Positions 18,660 to 28,948 are shown, numbered from the stretch's first letter. The stretch is 64,000 nucleotides of DNA from Palleronia sediminis (GCF_004358695.1 NZ_SNAA01000003.1:178751-242750); one strand, 5' to 3'. Made by a program: numbers and translations. Notes: a model not told the origin generated them from the letters alone.

Positions 18660-19714
18660 GTCAGCCCCGGTGGCGGTGCGGCCCCGTCATGCAGGGCCAT
18701 CGCCTTGAAAAGCTGGCCCATCTCGTCGGGGTGGGTCAAGCGCCGGTGGGCGGCGATGTGGGTGTCGAGCGCGGCGCCCGTCAGCCCGCGCGCCAGCGCC
18801 TGCGCGCGCGCGGTGATGCCCAGCCGTTCCAGCCAGACGCCCTGCGGCACGGGGCCTGCCACGGCGCAGGGCGCGGCCGCGGCGATGGCCGCAAAATCGA
18901 CATGCGCGGTCAGGTCGGCCTGCCCCGGATTGTCCAGCGGGCTTTCCTTTTCGTGACGTCGGACCGCCTGGAACGTGTCTCCGGGCGCGCCGTCCTTTCC
19001 ATAATCGAACAAGAGCGCGATGCCGCCCCGCGCGGCGATGCGGCCGCCCAGCTCCTCGGCTATCGCGGTCGCGGGGGCGCAGGTCTCGACCATGTCGCCC
19101 GGCGCGGTATCGGCCACCCGGTGCTCGAGCGCCGCCAGCCGCGCGACGGGCCCGAGCGCAAAGCGCAGCCTGTCGCCCTCGGCCGTGACCAGCCTTTCGC
19201 GCCAGCCCTCGCCGTCGCGCAGGAACTGGCGGATGGGCAGGGCGTCGAAAAACTCGTTGGCGACAAGAAACAGCGGCAGGTCGTCGGGCAGCTCGTCCGG
19301 GCGGTCGTGAAACATCGGCGCGAACTGCAAAAGTGCCGCCGATTGCGCCGCGCGCAGATCGGGCGAGACCTCGACCATATGCAGACGGATCGCGGCGTGA
19401 AACCCCGCGACGCCGCGCGTCGCGCGCAGCGCGTCGGCCATCAGCGTGCCGCGCCCCGGCCCCAGCTCGGCAAGGATCACGGGTGCGGGCGACCCGCGAT
19501 CGAGCCAGGCCTGCGCCAGCGCCAGCCCGACGAGCTCTCCGAACATCTGGCTGATCTCGGGGGCGGTGACGAAATCGCCGGCCCGGCCCAGCGGGTCGCG
19601 GGTGCTGTAATAGCCGTGATCGGGGTGCAGCAGGCAGGCCGCCATGTAATCGGCCACGCTGAGCGGGCCGGTGGCCGCGATCTGGCGCAGGAGAATCCGG
19701 CCGAGCGGGGTCAT
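18656..19714 (-). CDS. class I SAM-dependent methyltransferase (COG1565, NDUFAF7-like)
   Basis: A 352-residue homologue of the mitochondrial complex I assembly methyltransferase NDUFAF7. Family signatures are [65 protein letters not shown] (SAM loop) and [16 protein letters not shown]. The bacterial role is not established; the mitochondrial protein methylates an arginine in a complex I subunit. Its start overlaps the lgt stop and its stop overlaps the pgeF start. A longer frame that fuses it antisense through lgt is rejected. Confidence 0.9.
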   Translation of the reverse strand: MTPLGRILLRQIAATGPLSVADYMAACLLHPDHGYYSTRDPLGRAGDFVTAPEISQMFGELVGLALAQAWLDRGSPAPVILAELGPGRGTLMADALRATRGVAGFHAAIRLHMVEVSPDLRAAQSAALLQFAPMFHDRPDELPDDLPLFLVANEFFDALPIRQFLRDGEGWRERLVTAEGDRLRFALGPVARLAALEHRVADTAPGDMVETCAPATAIAEELGGRIAARGGIALLFDYGKDGAPGDTFQAVRRHEKESPLDNPGQADLTAHVDFAAIAAAAPCAVAGPVPQGVWLERLGITARAQALARGLTGAALDTHIAAHRRLTHPDEMGQLFKAMALHDGAAPPPGLT

Positions 19715-20607
19715 GCCCGCGCCGTGCGTCCCGACAGCGCCGCGACGATGAAGGCCACCCCGATCGCGAGCATCGGCAGCGACAGGACCTGGCCCATCGA
19801 CAGGCCCGCGCCGCCGATCTGCACGACATAGCCCATCGGGTTCGTCGCGGTGATGAACTGCGCATCGGCCTGGCGGAACAGCTCGACGAAAATGCGGCTG
19901 GCCGCGTAGCCCGCGAGGAACACGCCCGTCAGCAGGCCGGGGCGGCGAAACGCGCGTCGCCCGAAGGCCAGCCAGATCAGCGCGGCCCCCAGCAACAGCC
20001 CTTCGAGCCCGGCCTCGTAGAGCTGCGAGGGATGGCGCGCGCAGAGCCCCGCGACGCCGGGGCAGTCCTGCGCCGCGATGCCGGGAAAGACGACCCCCCA
20101 GGGCAGGTCGGTCGGCCGCCCCCAAAGCTCGGCATTGATGAAATTCGCGATCCGCCCCAGCAGCAGCCCCGGCGGGGTGCCCAGCGCGGCAAGGTCGAGC
20201 ACCGCCAGCGGCCGCACGCCCTTGCGCCAGGCGAACCACGCGATGCCGATGGCGACGCCCAGCATGCCGCCGTGAAACGACATGCCGCCCTGCCAGACGG
20301 CGAGGATCTCGGCGGGATGCGACAGGTAGTAGGCGGGCTGGTAGAACAGCACGAACCCCAGCCGCCCGCCGAGGATCACGCCGAGGACGATGGCGGTCAT
20401 CAATTCCTCGACGGCCTGCGCGGTCATCGGGGCCGTGCCGCCGGGCCAGAGCGCATCGCGCCGCACCGCCATCACCGCCAGCCGCCAGCCCGCGAGGATG
20501 CCCACGATATAGGCCAGCGCGTACCAGCGCAGCGAGAACGCGAAATCGCCCAGCCGGATCGTGAAGATCTCGGGCGAGATGTCGGGAAAGGGGATCGCCA
20601 GCAGCAT
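19711..20607 (-). CDS. lgt: prolipoprotein diacylglyceryl transferase
   Basis: A 298-residue inner-membrane enzyme that attaches diacylglycerol to the lipobox cysteine of prolipoproteins. The signature loop [21 protein letters not shown] is present, along with FHGGMLG and HPSQLYEA. Seven membrane segments can be traced. I start at the ATG at 20607 ([13 protein letters not shown]), the usual family start; a 21-codon upstream extension has no family support. It heads a three-gene overlapping set with the methyltransferase and pgeF. Confidence 0.95.
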   Translation of the reverse strand: MLLAIPFPDISPEIFTIRLGDFAFSLRWYALAYIVGILAGWRLAVMAVRRDALWPGGTAPMTAQAVEELMTAIVLGVILGGRLGFVLFYQPAYYLSHPAEILAVWQGGMSFHGGMLGVAIGIAWFAWRKGVRPLAVLDLAALGTPPGLLLGRIANFINAELWGRPTDLPWGVVFPGIAAQDCPGVAGLCARHPSQLYEAGLEGLLLGAALIWLAFGRRAFRRPGLLTGVFLAGYAASRIFVELFRQADAQFITATNPMGYVVQIGGAGLSMGQVLSLPMLAIGVAFIVAALSGRTARA

Positions 20608-20700
20608 GGCGGGGACAAGGCCTCCGGTCCGCGGGGAAGTCAACCTTGCGTCCGGGGGGCGTGGCTCCATATGTCATGCACGCCCCATCAGGAGACAGGC

Positions 20701-20940
20701 ATGCAGACCCGCAACAAGATGTTCGACGATTTCTCGCAGCTCATGACCAACGCCATGGGCGTGGCACAGGGCGCGCGGGACGAGGCGCAGACCGCCATGA
20801 ACGGGATGATCGACCGCTTTCTCGCCGATCGCGATCTCGTGACCCGAGAAGAGTTCGACGCCGTCCGCGCGATGGCCCAGAAGGCGCGCGAAGAGAACGA
20901 GGCGCTCAAGGCCCGGATCGAGGCGCTCGAAAAGGGCTGA
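20701..20940 (+). CDS. UbiK-type accessory factor (BMFP domain)
   Basis: A 79-residue protein with a predicted coiled-coil C-terminus. The pattern MFDDFSQLMTNAMGVAQGARDEAQTAM...FLADRDLVTREEFDAVRAMAQKAREENEALKARIEALE matches the BMFP/UbiK family, which supports aerobic ubiquinone synthesis and binds lipids. A GGAGACAGGC ribosome site precedes the ATG. It is divergent from lgt and convergent with the EamA exporter. Confidence 0.88.
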   Translation: MQTRNKMFDDFSQLMTNAMGVAQGARDEAQTAMNGMIDRFLADRDLVTREEFDAVRAMAQKAREENEALKARIEALEKG

Positions 20941-20944
20941 GCCT

Positions 20945-21832
20945 CTATGGCCCGCGCCGCGCGGGCACGAGCGCCACGACCGCGAGCCCTGCAAGGATCG
21001 CCCCGATCCCGAGGCTCGCGCGCCATGTCACAGGCTCGCCCACCAGGGTGCCGGCCAGGATCCAGGCCGTCACCGGCTCGGCCAGGGCCAGCGTGACCGC
21101 GGTCGAGGCTGCGACGCCGCGCAGGCCCCATGTATACAGCGCATAGGACAGGCCCGTCGCTCCCACCCCGAGATACGCGATCAGCGCCCAGTCGGCGGGC
21201 GCGTCGATCCACACCGGCGGGCGCAGGGCCAGCACCGGCGCCGTCAGCAGCGCCGCCAGCGTGAATGTCGCTGCCGCGATGGCGGTCGATGGCGCGCGCG
21301 CCCCGATACGGCTGGTGGCCAGCGAATAGGCGGCATAGCAGGCCCCCGCCCCCAGCGCCGCGGCGATGCCCGCGCCCGCACCGGCACCCATGGCGGACCC
21401 GGCACCGAGCCCCAGCAGCCCCACCCCCGCCACCGACACGAGCTGCCCGCCCGCGCGCAGCGCGCCCGGCAGGCGGCGCTGGGACGCGATCTCCCACGCG
21501 GTGGTCCAAAGCGGGGCGCTGCCGATGGTGACGGCGGTGCCGATCCCGACGCCGGCCGCCCCGACCGCGTGAAAGAACAACAGGTTATAGCCCGCGATCG
21601 CGATGGCGGCGAAACCGATGCCCCGCCATGGCAGCCCCCGCGCCGCGCGCCGGCAGGCCGGGTCCGCCAGCGCCAGCGCCACCAGCGCCGCCGCGCCGAA
21701 TGCCAGCCGCAGCGCGCCCACCGCCAGCGGATCGCGCGCCGCGGGCAGGGCGGCCTGCACCGTTCCCGTCGTCCCCCACAGCATCGCGGCGACCATAACG
21801 GCCGCGACCGAGGCGCCCCGCCCGCCGCTCAT
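20945..21832 (-). CDS. EamA/DMT family transporter
   Basis: A 295-residue membrane protein with about ten hydrophobic spans in two repeats, as in the drug/metabolite exporter superfamily. Typical segments are AMLWGTTGTVQAALP at the first helix, ALRLAFGAAALV, and in the second half GVGATGLSYALYTWGLRGVAASTAVTLALAEPVTAWILA. The ATG at 21832 gives the normal family start; a longer frame runs antisense into the ClC gene. Substrate unknown. Confidence 0.88.
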   Translation of the reverse strand: MSGGRGASVAAVMVAAMLWGTTGTVQAALPAARDPLAVGALRLAFGAAALVALALADPACRRAARGLPWRGIGFAAIAIAGYNLLFFHAVGAAGVGIGTAVTIGSAPLWTTAWEIASQRRLPGALRAGGQLVSVAGVGLLGLGAGSAMGAGAGAGIAAALGAGACYAAYSLATSRIGARAPSTAIAAATFTLAALLTAPVLALRPPVWIDAPADWALIAYLGVGATGLSYALYTWGLRGVAASTAVTLALAEPVTAWILAGTLVGEPVTWRASLGIGAILAGLAVVALVPARRGP

Positions 21833-21940
21833 CCGCCGCTGCGGCGCGCGAGAGGGCCGCCCGGCTGTGCTCCGTCTGGCATCGCCTTGTGACCTATGTA
21901 AACTAACGCCTTGGAATAGCTGGGGGATAGTGGGCGATAC

Positions 21941-23629
21941 ATGGCAGGGGTCAAGCCCGGATCGCAGGCTTCGCGGCTGGCGCCGCTGCTCGTCCGGGCG
22001 CGGAGCGGGTGGAACCTGCTGCGCGACCGCGGGCCGGGGCAGGTGCAGTTCTGGCTGATTGCGCTGGGCATCGGGATCGCCTCGGGCTTTGCCGCGCTGT
22101 TCTTCCGCAAGGGCATCGAGGCGCTTCAGACGCTGCTCTACGATGTCGACGAGGTGCAGCGCCTGACCACCGCCGCGCGCGAGCTTCCGTGGCAGCTCGT
22201 CGTGCTCTGGCCGATGCTGGGCGGGCTGGTCGTGGGGCTGATCCTGCACCGGTTCACCCGCGAGGGGCGCGTTCATTCCGTCGCCGAGGTGATCGAGGGC
22301 GCGGCGCTGCGCGATGGCCGGGTCGAGACCCGGGCGGGCGTCGCCTCGACGGCGGCCTCGCTCATCACGCTGGGTTCGGGCGGGTCGTCGGGACGCGAGG
22401 GGCCGGTAGTCCTGATGGCGGCGGTGCTGGCCACATGGGTCAACGATGCCATCGCCGCGCGCGGGATCACGGCGCGCGACCTGCTGGGCTGCGCGGTTGC
22501 GGCGGCGGTCTCGGCCAGTTTCAACGCGCCCATCGCCGGTGCGCTCTTCGCGCTCGAGGTGGTGCTGCGCCATTTCGCGCTTCATGCCTTTGCCCCCATC
22601 GTCATCGCCAGCGCGGCGGGCACCGTCATCAACCGGCTCGAGTTCGGCGACGTGACCGAGTTCACCCTGACCGAGCCGGGCGCGCTGGCCTTCTACACCG
22701 AGCTTCCGGCCTTTCTCCTGCTCGGGCTGGTCTGCGGGCTCATGGCCGTGGTGCTCATGCGCTCGGTGTTCTGGGTCGAGGATCTGGGCAATGCCGCGCA
22801 GGCCCGGCTGAGGTTGCCGGGGCCGCTGCGCCCGATGCTGGCGGGCGCGCTGCTGGGAGTCATCGCGCTGGCCTTTCCCCAGATCATCGGCGTGGGCTAC
22901 GAGACGACATCGCAGGCGCTGACGGGGCAGCTGACCCTTGCAACGGCGGTGACGCTCGCCGCGGTCAAGACGGCGGCCGTGGCGATCACCATGGGCGGAC
23001 GGATGGGCGGCGGGATATTCTCGCCCTCGCTGATGCTGGGCTCGCTGGTGGGGCTAGCCTTCGGGCTGGTCGCGACCTCGGTTTTTCCCGACCAGTCCGG
23101 GTCCGAGACGCTATACGCGCTGGCGGGTATGGGGGCGCTGGCCGCCGCGGTTCTCGGCGCGCCGATCTCGACCACGCTGATCGTGTTCGAGCTGACCGGA
23201 GACTGGCAGACGGGGCTTGCCGTGATGGTCGCGGTCTCGATCTCGTCGGCGGTCGCGTCGCGGCTGGTGCACCGGTCGTTCTTTCTCACCCAGCTCGAGC
23301 GGCGCAATATCGGCGTCTCGGCGGGGCCTCAGGCCTACCTGCTGTCGATGTTCCGGGTGCAGAACGTCATGCGCACCCCCGACCACGACCGCGCCGCGCC
23401 CGACGACGCGATCTGGCAGGCCATCGAGGAGGGCATCTTTGTCGAGGGCAACGCCACGCTCAAGATGGCCATGCCGATCTTCGAGACGACGAACCGGCCC
23501 TTCTTGCCGGTGGTGCGCATGGGCGCGCCGGGCGAGCCGCCCGAGATCCTGGGCGCGCTGTTCCATCTCGACGCGCTCAGGGCCTATAACCGCGCGCTGG
23601 CCGCGACCGCCGCCGAGGAACATTCCTGA
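21941..23629 (+). CDS. ClC-type chloride channel or H+/Cl- exchanger
   Basis: A 562-residue membrane protein of the ClC family. It has the selectivity and gating motif GREGPVV with the gating glutamate, LGSGGSSG just before it, and GGIFSPSLMLGSLVGLAFG matching the GxFxP motif. The first classical motif region is divergent (RVHSVAEVIEGA). The C-terminal 120 residues could be a degenerate CBS-like regulatory tail. About ten to twelve helices are visible. Channel or exchanger mode cannot be told from the sequence. It is divergent from the EamA gene across 108 bp. Confidence 0.9.
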   Translation: MAGVKPGSQASRLAPLLVRARSGWNLLRDRGPGQVQFWLIALGIGIASGFAALFFRKGIEALQTLLYDVDEVQRLTTAARELPWQLVVLWPMLGGLVVGLILHRFTREGRVHSVAEVIEGAALRDGRVETRAGVASTAASLITLGSGGSSGREGPVVLMAAVLATWVNDAIAARGITARDLLGCAVAAAVSASFNAPIAGALFALEVVLRHFALHAFAPIVIASAAGTVINRLEFGDVTEFTLTEPGALAFYTELPAFLLLGLVCGLMAVVLMRSVFWVEDLGNAAQARLRLPGPLRPMLAGALLGVIALAFPQIIGVGYETTSQALTGQLTLATAVTLAAVKTAAVAITMGGRMGGGIFSPSLMLGSLVGLAFGLVATSVFPDQSGSETLYALAGMGALAAAVLGAPISTTLIVFELTGDWQTGLAVMVAVSISSAVASRLVHRSFFLTQLERRNIGVSAGPQAYLLSMFRVQNVMRTPDHDRAAPDDAIWQAIEEGIFVEGNATLKMAMPIFETTNRPFLPVVRMGAPGEPPEILGALFHLDALRAYNRALAATAAEEHS

Positions 23630-23658
23630 CGGCCGGCCGGGGCGCGGTGCAGGCGGGG

Positions 23659-24000
23659 TCAGACCCGCTCGACCGTGACGTTCTCGTGCATGAAGGCGAG
23701 ATGTCCCGCGATCTGCGACACCTTGTCCCTGGGGTGTTCGTAGCTCCAGGCGGCGTCCTGCACGACGAGGCTTTTCAACTGGATCGAGAAATAGGTGGCG
23801 TCGCCTTTATGGGGGCAATGCGTGCGTTTCTCCGAAGGGTCGAGGAACGCCATCGCGATATCCTCGCGCGGGAAATAGACGATGAACGGTCGGTCGTCCT
23901 CGTAAAGCAGCTTGGCGTCCTGCGATTCGCCCACCACGGCGCCGCCCGCGCGGACCACCCATGTGCCTTCGGCCTTCTCGATCCTGATATCGCCGCTCAT
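23659..24000 (-). CDS. DUF427 domain protein
   Basis: A 113-residue cytosolic protein of the DUF427 family. Family signatures are YFPREDIAMAFLDPSEKRTHCPHKGDATYFSI and a final AWSYEHPRDKVSQIAGHLAFMHENVTVERV. Biochemical role unknown. The start ATG at 24000 gives MSGDIRIEKAEGTWVV; a longer frame upstream lies antisense to other coding sequence. It converges with the ClC gene and follows aminopeptidase P on the same strand after about 120 bp. Confidence 0.88.
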   Translation of the reverse strand: MSGDIRIEKAEGTWVVRAGGAVVGESQDAKLLYEDDRPFIVYFPREDIAMAFLDPSEKRTHCPHKGDATYFSIQLKSLVVQDAAWSYEHPRDKVSQIAGHLAFMHENVTVERV

Positions 24001-24122
24001 GCGTCCCTCGTTCCCTGTTGCGCGCCGCGCGCGCCCGAGCGGCCCGACGACGGATCGCGGAGGCGGCGCGGGAGGCGGCGCCGCGAACCTTAGCAGCAAA
24101 CCCCGGCGGCGCAACGCGGGCC

Positions 24123-25937
24123 TCAAAGCGGGCGCGTGGCCCGCCCCAGCCAATCGGCGACCTCGGGCGGCAGCCGCCCCGTCATGCGATGCGCGACGCC
24201 CTGGTGATAGGCGTCGATCCAGGCGCGTTCGCCGGGCGACAGCGCGTCCACGTCGATCAGCCGCCGCTCGAACGGCACCCATGTCAGCGTCTCGAATGCC
24301 AGCATGTCCCGCCCCGCGTCGCCGCCCTCGATCCGCGGGGCGGGCACGACGACGATGAGGTTCTCGAGCCGCACGCCGAACCGTCCCTCGACGTAATGGC
24401 CCGGCTCGTTCGACACGATCATGCCCGGCTCGAGCGGCAACTTGCCGCGCCGGCTGATGCTTTGCGGGCCTTCGTGGACGGACAGGTAGACCCCGACGCC
24501 GTGGCCGGTGCCATGGGCGTAGTCCTTGCCGCCGCGCCACAGCGCCGCGCGCGCCAGCGGGTCGAGATCGCGCCCGGCGAGCCCCCTGGGGAACCGCGCC
24601 CGCGACAGGGCGATCAGCCCCTTGAGCACGCGGGTATAGCTGTCGATCTGGTCGTCATCGGGGCGCCCGGCGACAAAGGTGCGGGTGATGTCGGTCGTCC
24701 CGTCCTCGTATTGCCCGCCGCTGTCGATCAGCAAAAGCTCGCCCGGCGCGAGCGCGCGGTTCGATCGCTCGCTCACCCGGTAATGCGGCAGCGCGCCGTT
24801 CGGCCCCGCCCCCGCGATGGTCTCGAAGCTGATATCGCGCAGCGCGCCGGTATCGACGCGGAACCCCTCGAGCGCGCGGACCGCGTCGATCTCGGTCAGG
24901 GGGGTGCCGTCGCAGACCGCGGCCAGCCGCCCGTCGAGCCAGTGCAGGAACCGGCACATCGCCGCGGCGTCGCGCAGATGCGCCTGCGTGGTCGCCGCGA
25001 TCTCGGCATCGGTCTTGCGCGCCTTGGGCAAGAGGCAGGGATCGGGCGCCCAGTCGATCCGCAGCCCCGCCTGTTCCAGCGCCCGCCCGAAGGCATGGGG
25101 CGCGCTGTCGGGGTCGAGCCGCACCGTGCCGGAGAGCTCGGCCAGCGCCGAAAGGATCGCGTCGGGCGGAAAGACCGCCACCCCCTTGAGCGCCCCGCCG
25201 AGCGCGTCCAGCTTGGCCGCGTCGATGAACAGCCGCACGCCGCCCGTCGCCGCCTCGAGGATAGCGAACCCATGGGGCACCGGGTTGCGCGGGATATCGC
25301 TGCCGCGGATGTTAAGCAGCCACGCGATGCTGTCGGGCAGGCTGAGCACCGCCCAATCCTGCCCCGCCGCGCGCAGATCGGCCGCGATCCCCGCGGTCTT
25401 TTCGGCGCGGGTGCGGCCGGCCAGCCGGTCGGGCCAGCGCGTGACCGCGCCGCGGGGCGGGGCGGGGCGGTCGGGCCAGGCCGCGTCCACCGGGTTCGCC
25501 CCCACGGGCACCGCGGCGATATCGGGGCCGAGTGCCTTTTCCAGCGCGTCGATCTCGGAACGGGTATGCAACCACGGATCGAACCCCACCCGCGCGCCGC
25601 GCGCCAGCCGTCCGGCCAGCCATTCGCCCGGCCGCGTCGCCGGCCAGTCGACGATCTCGACCCCCTCGGGGGCCTGTTCGCGCCCCTGGATGGTATAGCG
25701 CCCGTCAACGAACAGCGCGGCCGCGTCGCCCGTAACGGCGGCGATCCCGGCCGAGCCGGTGAACCCCGTGAGCCAGGCCAGCCGCGCATCGCAGGGGGCG
25801 ACGTATTCGCCCTGGAAGGCGTCCGCCCGCGGAACGAGGAACGCGTCGAGCCCGTCCCCCCGCATCCCCTCGCGCAGCCGCGCGATACGGTCGCCATGCG
25901 GCTCGGACGGGGCGTCGATCGTGAAGCTCTGGAACAT
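24123..25937 (-). CDS. Xaa-Pro aminopeptidase (aminopeptidase P, M24B)
   Basis: A 604-residue dimetal peptidase that removes N-terminal residues preceding proline. It has the long three-domain form: two creatinase-like N-terminal domains, then the catalytic pita-bread domain. Metal ligands are visible as Asp in LLIDSGGQYEDGTTDITRTF, His in YAHGTGHGVGVYLSVHEGP, Glu in IVSNEPGHYVEG and Glu in FGVRLENL. A C-terminal extension (FETLTWVPFERRLIDVDALSPGERAWIDAYH) is typical of eukaryotic-like and alphaproteobacterial forms. The start at 25937 (MFQSFTIDAPS) is chosen over a long antisense extension. Confidence 0.94.
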   Translation of the reverse strand: MFQSFTIDAPSEPHGDRIARLREGMRGDGLDAFLVPRADAFQGEYVAPCDARLAWLTGFTGSAGIAAVTGDAAALFVDGRYTIQGREQAPEGVEIVDWPATRPGEWLAGRLARGARVGFDPWLHTRSEIDALEKALGPDIAAVPVGANPVDAAWPDRPAPPRGAVTRWPDRLAGRTRAEKTAGIAADLRAAGQDWAVLSLPDSIAWLLNIRGSDIPRNPVPHGFAILEAATGGVRLFIDAAKLDALGGALKGVAVFPPDAILSALAELSGTVRLDPDSAPHAFGRALEQAGLRIDWAPDPCLLPKARKTDAEIAATTQAHLRDAAAMCRFLHWLDGRLAAVCDGTPLTEIDAVRALEGFRVDTGALRDISFETIAGAGPNGALPHYRVSERSNRALAPGELLLIDSGGQYEDGTTDITRTFVAGRPDDDQIDSYTRVLKGLIALSRARFPRGLAGRDLDPLARAALWRGGKDYAHGTGHGVGVYLSVHEGPQSISRRGKLPLEPGMIVSNEPGHYVEGRFGVRLENLIVVVPAPRIEGGDAGRDMLAFETLTWVPFERRLIDVDALSPGERAWIDAYHQGVAHRMTGRLPPEVADWLGRATRPL

Positions 25938-26042
25938 GGCCTTTGGTCCGTGCAGGGAAGGGGCGGGCGGAAAGTCGCGCGGATCGGGCGCGGCCGCAAG
26001 GTCAGGGTTGCGGCAGCGCGCGGGGCGAACCAGACAGGGGCC

Positions 26043-26681
26043 ATGACCGCCTCGACATTGCATTTCCTCGACGCCCGCGGGCGTCTGCGCACCAACCGCG
26101 CCTGGCTCGCCCGGATCGTGAAGGATGCCGATTCGCGCATCCGCGCCATCTGCGATCCCGGCCCCGTGGATATCGTCATCCGCCCCGGCACCGAGGTCGT
26201 GCCCGAGCTGGGGCATCTGGGCCATTCGCCAAGCGCGGGGCAGATCTTCATCACGGTCGATCCCGCCAATCCCGAGATCACGCGCAACCCCAACGGCGTG
26301 TTCCAGCGGTCGCTCGCGCATGGGATGCACCACTCGATGCGCTGGGACGGGCCGGGCTACGGTCGCACGCTGGGCGAGGCGCTGGTCAGCGAGGGGCTGG
26401 CCGGGCAATTCGCGAAACAGGCCTTCGGCCCCCCGGCCGCGCCCTGGGAAAAGGCCTATGACGACGACGAGATCGACCCGCCCATGTCCGAGGCGCTGAG
26501 CGCCTGGGACGATCCGGGCTATGATCATGCCGAATGGTTCTATGGCGCGGGCGGGCGGGCGCGCTGGGCGGGCCATACGCTGGGCTTCCGGCTGGTCGGC
26601 GCCGTGCTCGAGCGCGAGGGGATCACCCCCGCCGCCGCGGCCAACTGGCCCGCCGAGGCCTTTCGGCCGAAAGCCGCCTGA
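26043..26681 (+). CDS. DUF2268-like putative zinc protease, zinc motif altered
   Basis: A 212-residue protein resembling DUF2268, a group of predicted zinc proteases. The characteristic region here is SLAHGMHHSMRWDGPGYGRTLGEALVSEGLAGQFAKQ. In the family as I know it, the first part reads HExxH with a catalytic glutamate. Here the glutamate position is glycine (HGMHH), which would remove peptidase activity unless another residue substitutes. GEALVSEGLA is well kept. The frame starts at an ATG 106 bp from the divergent aminopeptidase P gene. Family call moderate, activity doubtful. Confidence 0.72.
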   Translation: MTASTLHFLDARGRLRTNRAWLARIVKDADSRIRAICDPGPVDIVIRPGTEVVPELGHLGHSPSAGQIFITVDPANPEITRNPNGVFQRSLAHGMHHSMRWDGPGYGRTLGEALVSEGLAGQFAKQAFGPPAAPWEKAYDDDEIDPPMSEALSAWDDPGYDHAEWFYGAGGRARWAGHTLGFRLVGAVLEREGITPAAAANWPAEAFRPKAA

Positions 26682-26715
26682 CCGGCGGACGCGCCGCCTG
26701 TCGCCGGCCGCATAT

Positions 26716-26735
26716 GGGTATTTGGAAAAGAGAAG
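26716..26735 (+). repeat. dispersed element, copy 3 (degenerate)
   Basis: GGGTATTT-GG-AAAAGAGAAG, about 20 bases. It keeps the TATTT core and the AGAGAAG end but has lost three bases and changed others. It begins 35 bases after a plus-strand stop. Confidence 0.55.
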
Positions 26736-26833
26736 ACGGGGGCGGAGGCGCGGGGTCCGCCCGCGCGCGGCTTGACGGCCGGGCGCGAAGCCGCCAAGGC
26801 TCCGGCGCATCGCCAAACCCCGGAGCCCCCGCC

Positions 26834-28129
26834 GTGGCCGCCTCTCCCGCACCGTTCTCGCGTTTCGAATGGCTCATCGCCTGGCGCTACCTGCGCGCGC
26901 GCCGCGCAGAGGGCGGGGTGAGCGGCATGACCTGGATCAGCCTCATCGGCATCACGCTCGCCGTCTTCGCGCTGATCGCCACGTTGTCGGTGCGCGCGGG
27001 GTTCCGGGCCGAGTTCGTCGACACGATCCTCGGGGCCAATGCCCATGTCACCGTCTACGAGGCCGATTATTCGGCCGCGGGCCGCGGCACGGCGCAGATC
27101 GAGGATTACGACGACCGGGCCGCGCGCATCGCCGCAATAGACGGCGTCAGCGCCGCGGCGCCCCTGGTCCGCGGGCAGGTCATGGCGAGCCTCGCCGGCC
27201 GGAACGCCGGGGTCGAGGTGTTCGGCATCCGCGCCTCCGATCTCGCGCAGGTGCCCCGCGTGGCCGAGCCGCAGGAGGCCGAGGGCACGCTCGATCGGTT
27301 CGGCGTCGGGGATATCGAGGGTGTGGCCATCGGCTCGGGCGTCGCGCGCGAGCTGGGCGCGCGGGTGGGCGACACGATCCGCCTGATCTCGCCCGACGGG
27401 GCGCGCACGCCCTTCGGCACCTCGCCGCGGGTCTCGGCCTACGAGGTCGTCTATATCTTTACCGCCGGGCGCTACGATATCGACCGCACGCGGGTCTACA
27501 TGCCCTTTGCCGCCGCGCAGACCTATTTCAACGCCGATAACGCCGCGACCGAGATCGAGGTCATGCTCGACGAGCCCGACGCGGTCGATGCCGCCGTGCC
27601 CGCCATTCTCGACGCGGCGGGCGGCGCGGCGCTGGCCTGGACCTGGCGCGATGCCAGCGGGTCGTTCCTGCGCGCGCTCGATATCGAGGATAACGTGATG
27701 TTCGTGATCCTTTCGGTGCTGGTGCTGATCGCCTCGATGAACATCGTCTCGGGGCTCATCATGCTGGTCAAGAACAAGGGCCGCGACATCGGCATCCTGC
27801 GTACCGTCGGCCTGACCGAAGGGTCGGTGCTGCGGGTGTTCTTCATCTGCGGATCGCTGACCGGGGTGCTGGGCACGCTGTTCGGGGTGATCCTCGGCGT
27901 TCTCTTCGCGATCTATATCGACCCGATCTTTTCGGCCGTGAACTGGCTGTCGGGCGGCGGCGCGTGGGATCCGTCGATCCGGGGGATATATGCGCTGCCG
28001 GCGAAGCTCCAGGCGGGCGACGTGCTGTCGGCGGTGGCCCTGTCGCTGGGGCTCAGCTTTGTCGTCACCATCTTTCCCGCGCGGCGCGCGGCGCGGATGA
28101 ACCCGGTCGAGGCGCTGCGCTATGAGTGA
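26834..28129 (+). CDS. LolC/LolE family lipoprotein-releasing ABC permease
   Basis: A 431-residue inner-membrane subunit of the LolCDE complex, which releases lipoproteins from the inner membrane for transport to the outer membrane. It starts with [38 protein letters not shown], the family signature, then a periplasmic domain. Three more membrane segments follow at the C-terminus with [28 protein letters not shown] and the ending [16 protein letters not shown] start at GTG 26834 because nearer ATGs fall inside the first membrane helix; the exact start is uncertain. It overlaps lolD by 8 bp. Most alphaproteobacteria have a single LolC/E, so a C versus E label would be arbitrary. Confidence 0.92.
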   Translation: MAASPAPFSRFEWLIAWRYLRARRAEGGVSGMTWISLIGITLAVFALIATLSVRAGFRAEFVDTILGANAHVTVYEADYSAAGRGTAQIEDYDDRAARIAAIDGVSAAAPLVRGQVMASLAGRNAGVEVFGIRASDLAQVPRVAEPQEAEGTLDRFGVGDIEGVAIGSGVARELGARVGDTIRLISPDGARTPFGTSPRVSAYEVVYIFTAGRYDIDRTRVYMPFAAAQTYFNADNAATEIEVMLDEPDAVDAAVPAILDAAGGAALAWTWRDASGSFLRALDIEDNVMFVILSVLVLIASMNIVSGLIMLVKNKGRDIGILRTVGLTEGSVLRVFFICGSLTGVLGTLFGVILGVLFAIYIDPIFSAVNWLSGGGAWDPSIRGIYALPAKLQAGDVLSAVALSLGLSFVVTIFPARRAARMNPVEALRYE

Positions 28130-28805
28130 GGTTCTGCGGCTCGACGGGATCGCCAAGGGCTACAACCCCGGCCGGCCCAATGCGGTGCAGGTGCTGCGCG
28201 ATGCCGATCTGACCGTGTCGCGCGGCGAGGTCGTGGCGCTGGTCGCACCCTCGGGGGCGGGCAAGTCGACGCTGCTGCATATCTCGGGGCTGCTCGACAC
28301 GCCCGATGCCGGCCGCGTCTGGCTGGGCGGAGAAGACATGACCGATCTGCCCGACCGCCGCCGCACCCGCGCGCGCCGCGCCGATGTGGGGTTCGTCTAC
28401 CAGTTCCACCACCTTCTGCCCGAGTTCACGGCGGCCGAGAATGTCGTTCTGCCGCAACTGGCCCATGGTGTCGCGCGGGCCGAGGCTTGGGCGCGGGCCA
28501 TGCGGCTGCTCGCCTCGGTCGGGGTCGAGCACCGCGCCGATCACCGCCCCTCGGCCCTGTCGGGGGGCGAGCAGCAGCGCGTCGCGCTGTGCCGGGCGCT
28601 GGCCAATGCGCCGCGCCTGCTTCTGGCCGACGAGCCGACGGGGAATCTCGACCCCGAAACCTCCGAGACGGTCTATCAGGCGCTGATGACACTGGTTCGC
28701 GAGACGGGGCTGGCCGCGCTGATCGCGACCCACAACCTCGAGCTGGCCGGACGCATGGACCGGCAGGTGCGCCTGTCGGGCGGGCGGCTGGTCGAGGCGG
28801 GTTGA
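28122..28805 (+). CDS. lolD: lipoprotein-releasing ABC ATPase LolD
   Basis: A 227-residue ABC ATPase that powers lipoprotein release with LolC/E. Walker A is APSGAGKST (42-50), the Q-loop is YQF near 93-95, the signature LSGGEQQ lies at 146-152, and Walker [10 protein letters not shown] at 166-174. The GNLDPETSE segment is typical of LolD-type ATPases. It overlaps the permease gene by 8 bases, so the two are translationally linked. Lipoprotein maturation is also represented by lgt in this window. Confidence 0.93.
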   Translation: MSEVLRLDGIAKGYNPGRPNAVQVLRDADLTVSRGEVVALVAPSGAGKSTLLHISGLLDTPDAGRVWLGGEDMTDLPDRRRTRARRADVGFVYQFHHLLPEFTAAENVVLPQLAHGVARAEAWARAMRLLASVGVEHRADHRPSALSGGEQQRVALCRALANAPRLLLADEPTGNLDPETSETVYQALMTLVRETGLAALIATHNLELAGRMDRQVRLSGGRLVEAG

Positions 28806-28851
28806 GCGACGCCGCCGCATGGGTTTCGACGATACGGGAAACCGTGACGAC

Positions 28852-28926
28852 TGGAGCGGGCGAGGCGATTCGAACGCCCGACCCTTACCTTGGCAAGGTA
28901 ATGCTCTACCCCTGAGCTACGCCCGC
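28852..28926 (-). tRNA. tRNA-Gly (anticodon GCC), copy 1
   Basis: A 72-base cloverleaf plus encoded CCA on the minus strand. The acceptor stem pairs GCGGGCG (28920-28926) with CGCCCGC (28856-28862). The D arm has GTAGCTCAGGGGTAGAGC, the anticodon loop is CTTGCCAAG, and the T arm contains GTTCGAATC. It is identical to the second copy 97 bp away. Confidence 0.97.
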
Positions 28927-28948
28927 GCTGCCAGTCTGTCGGTCCCAA

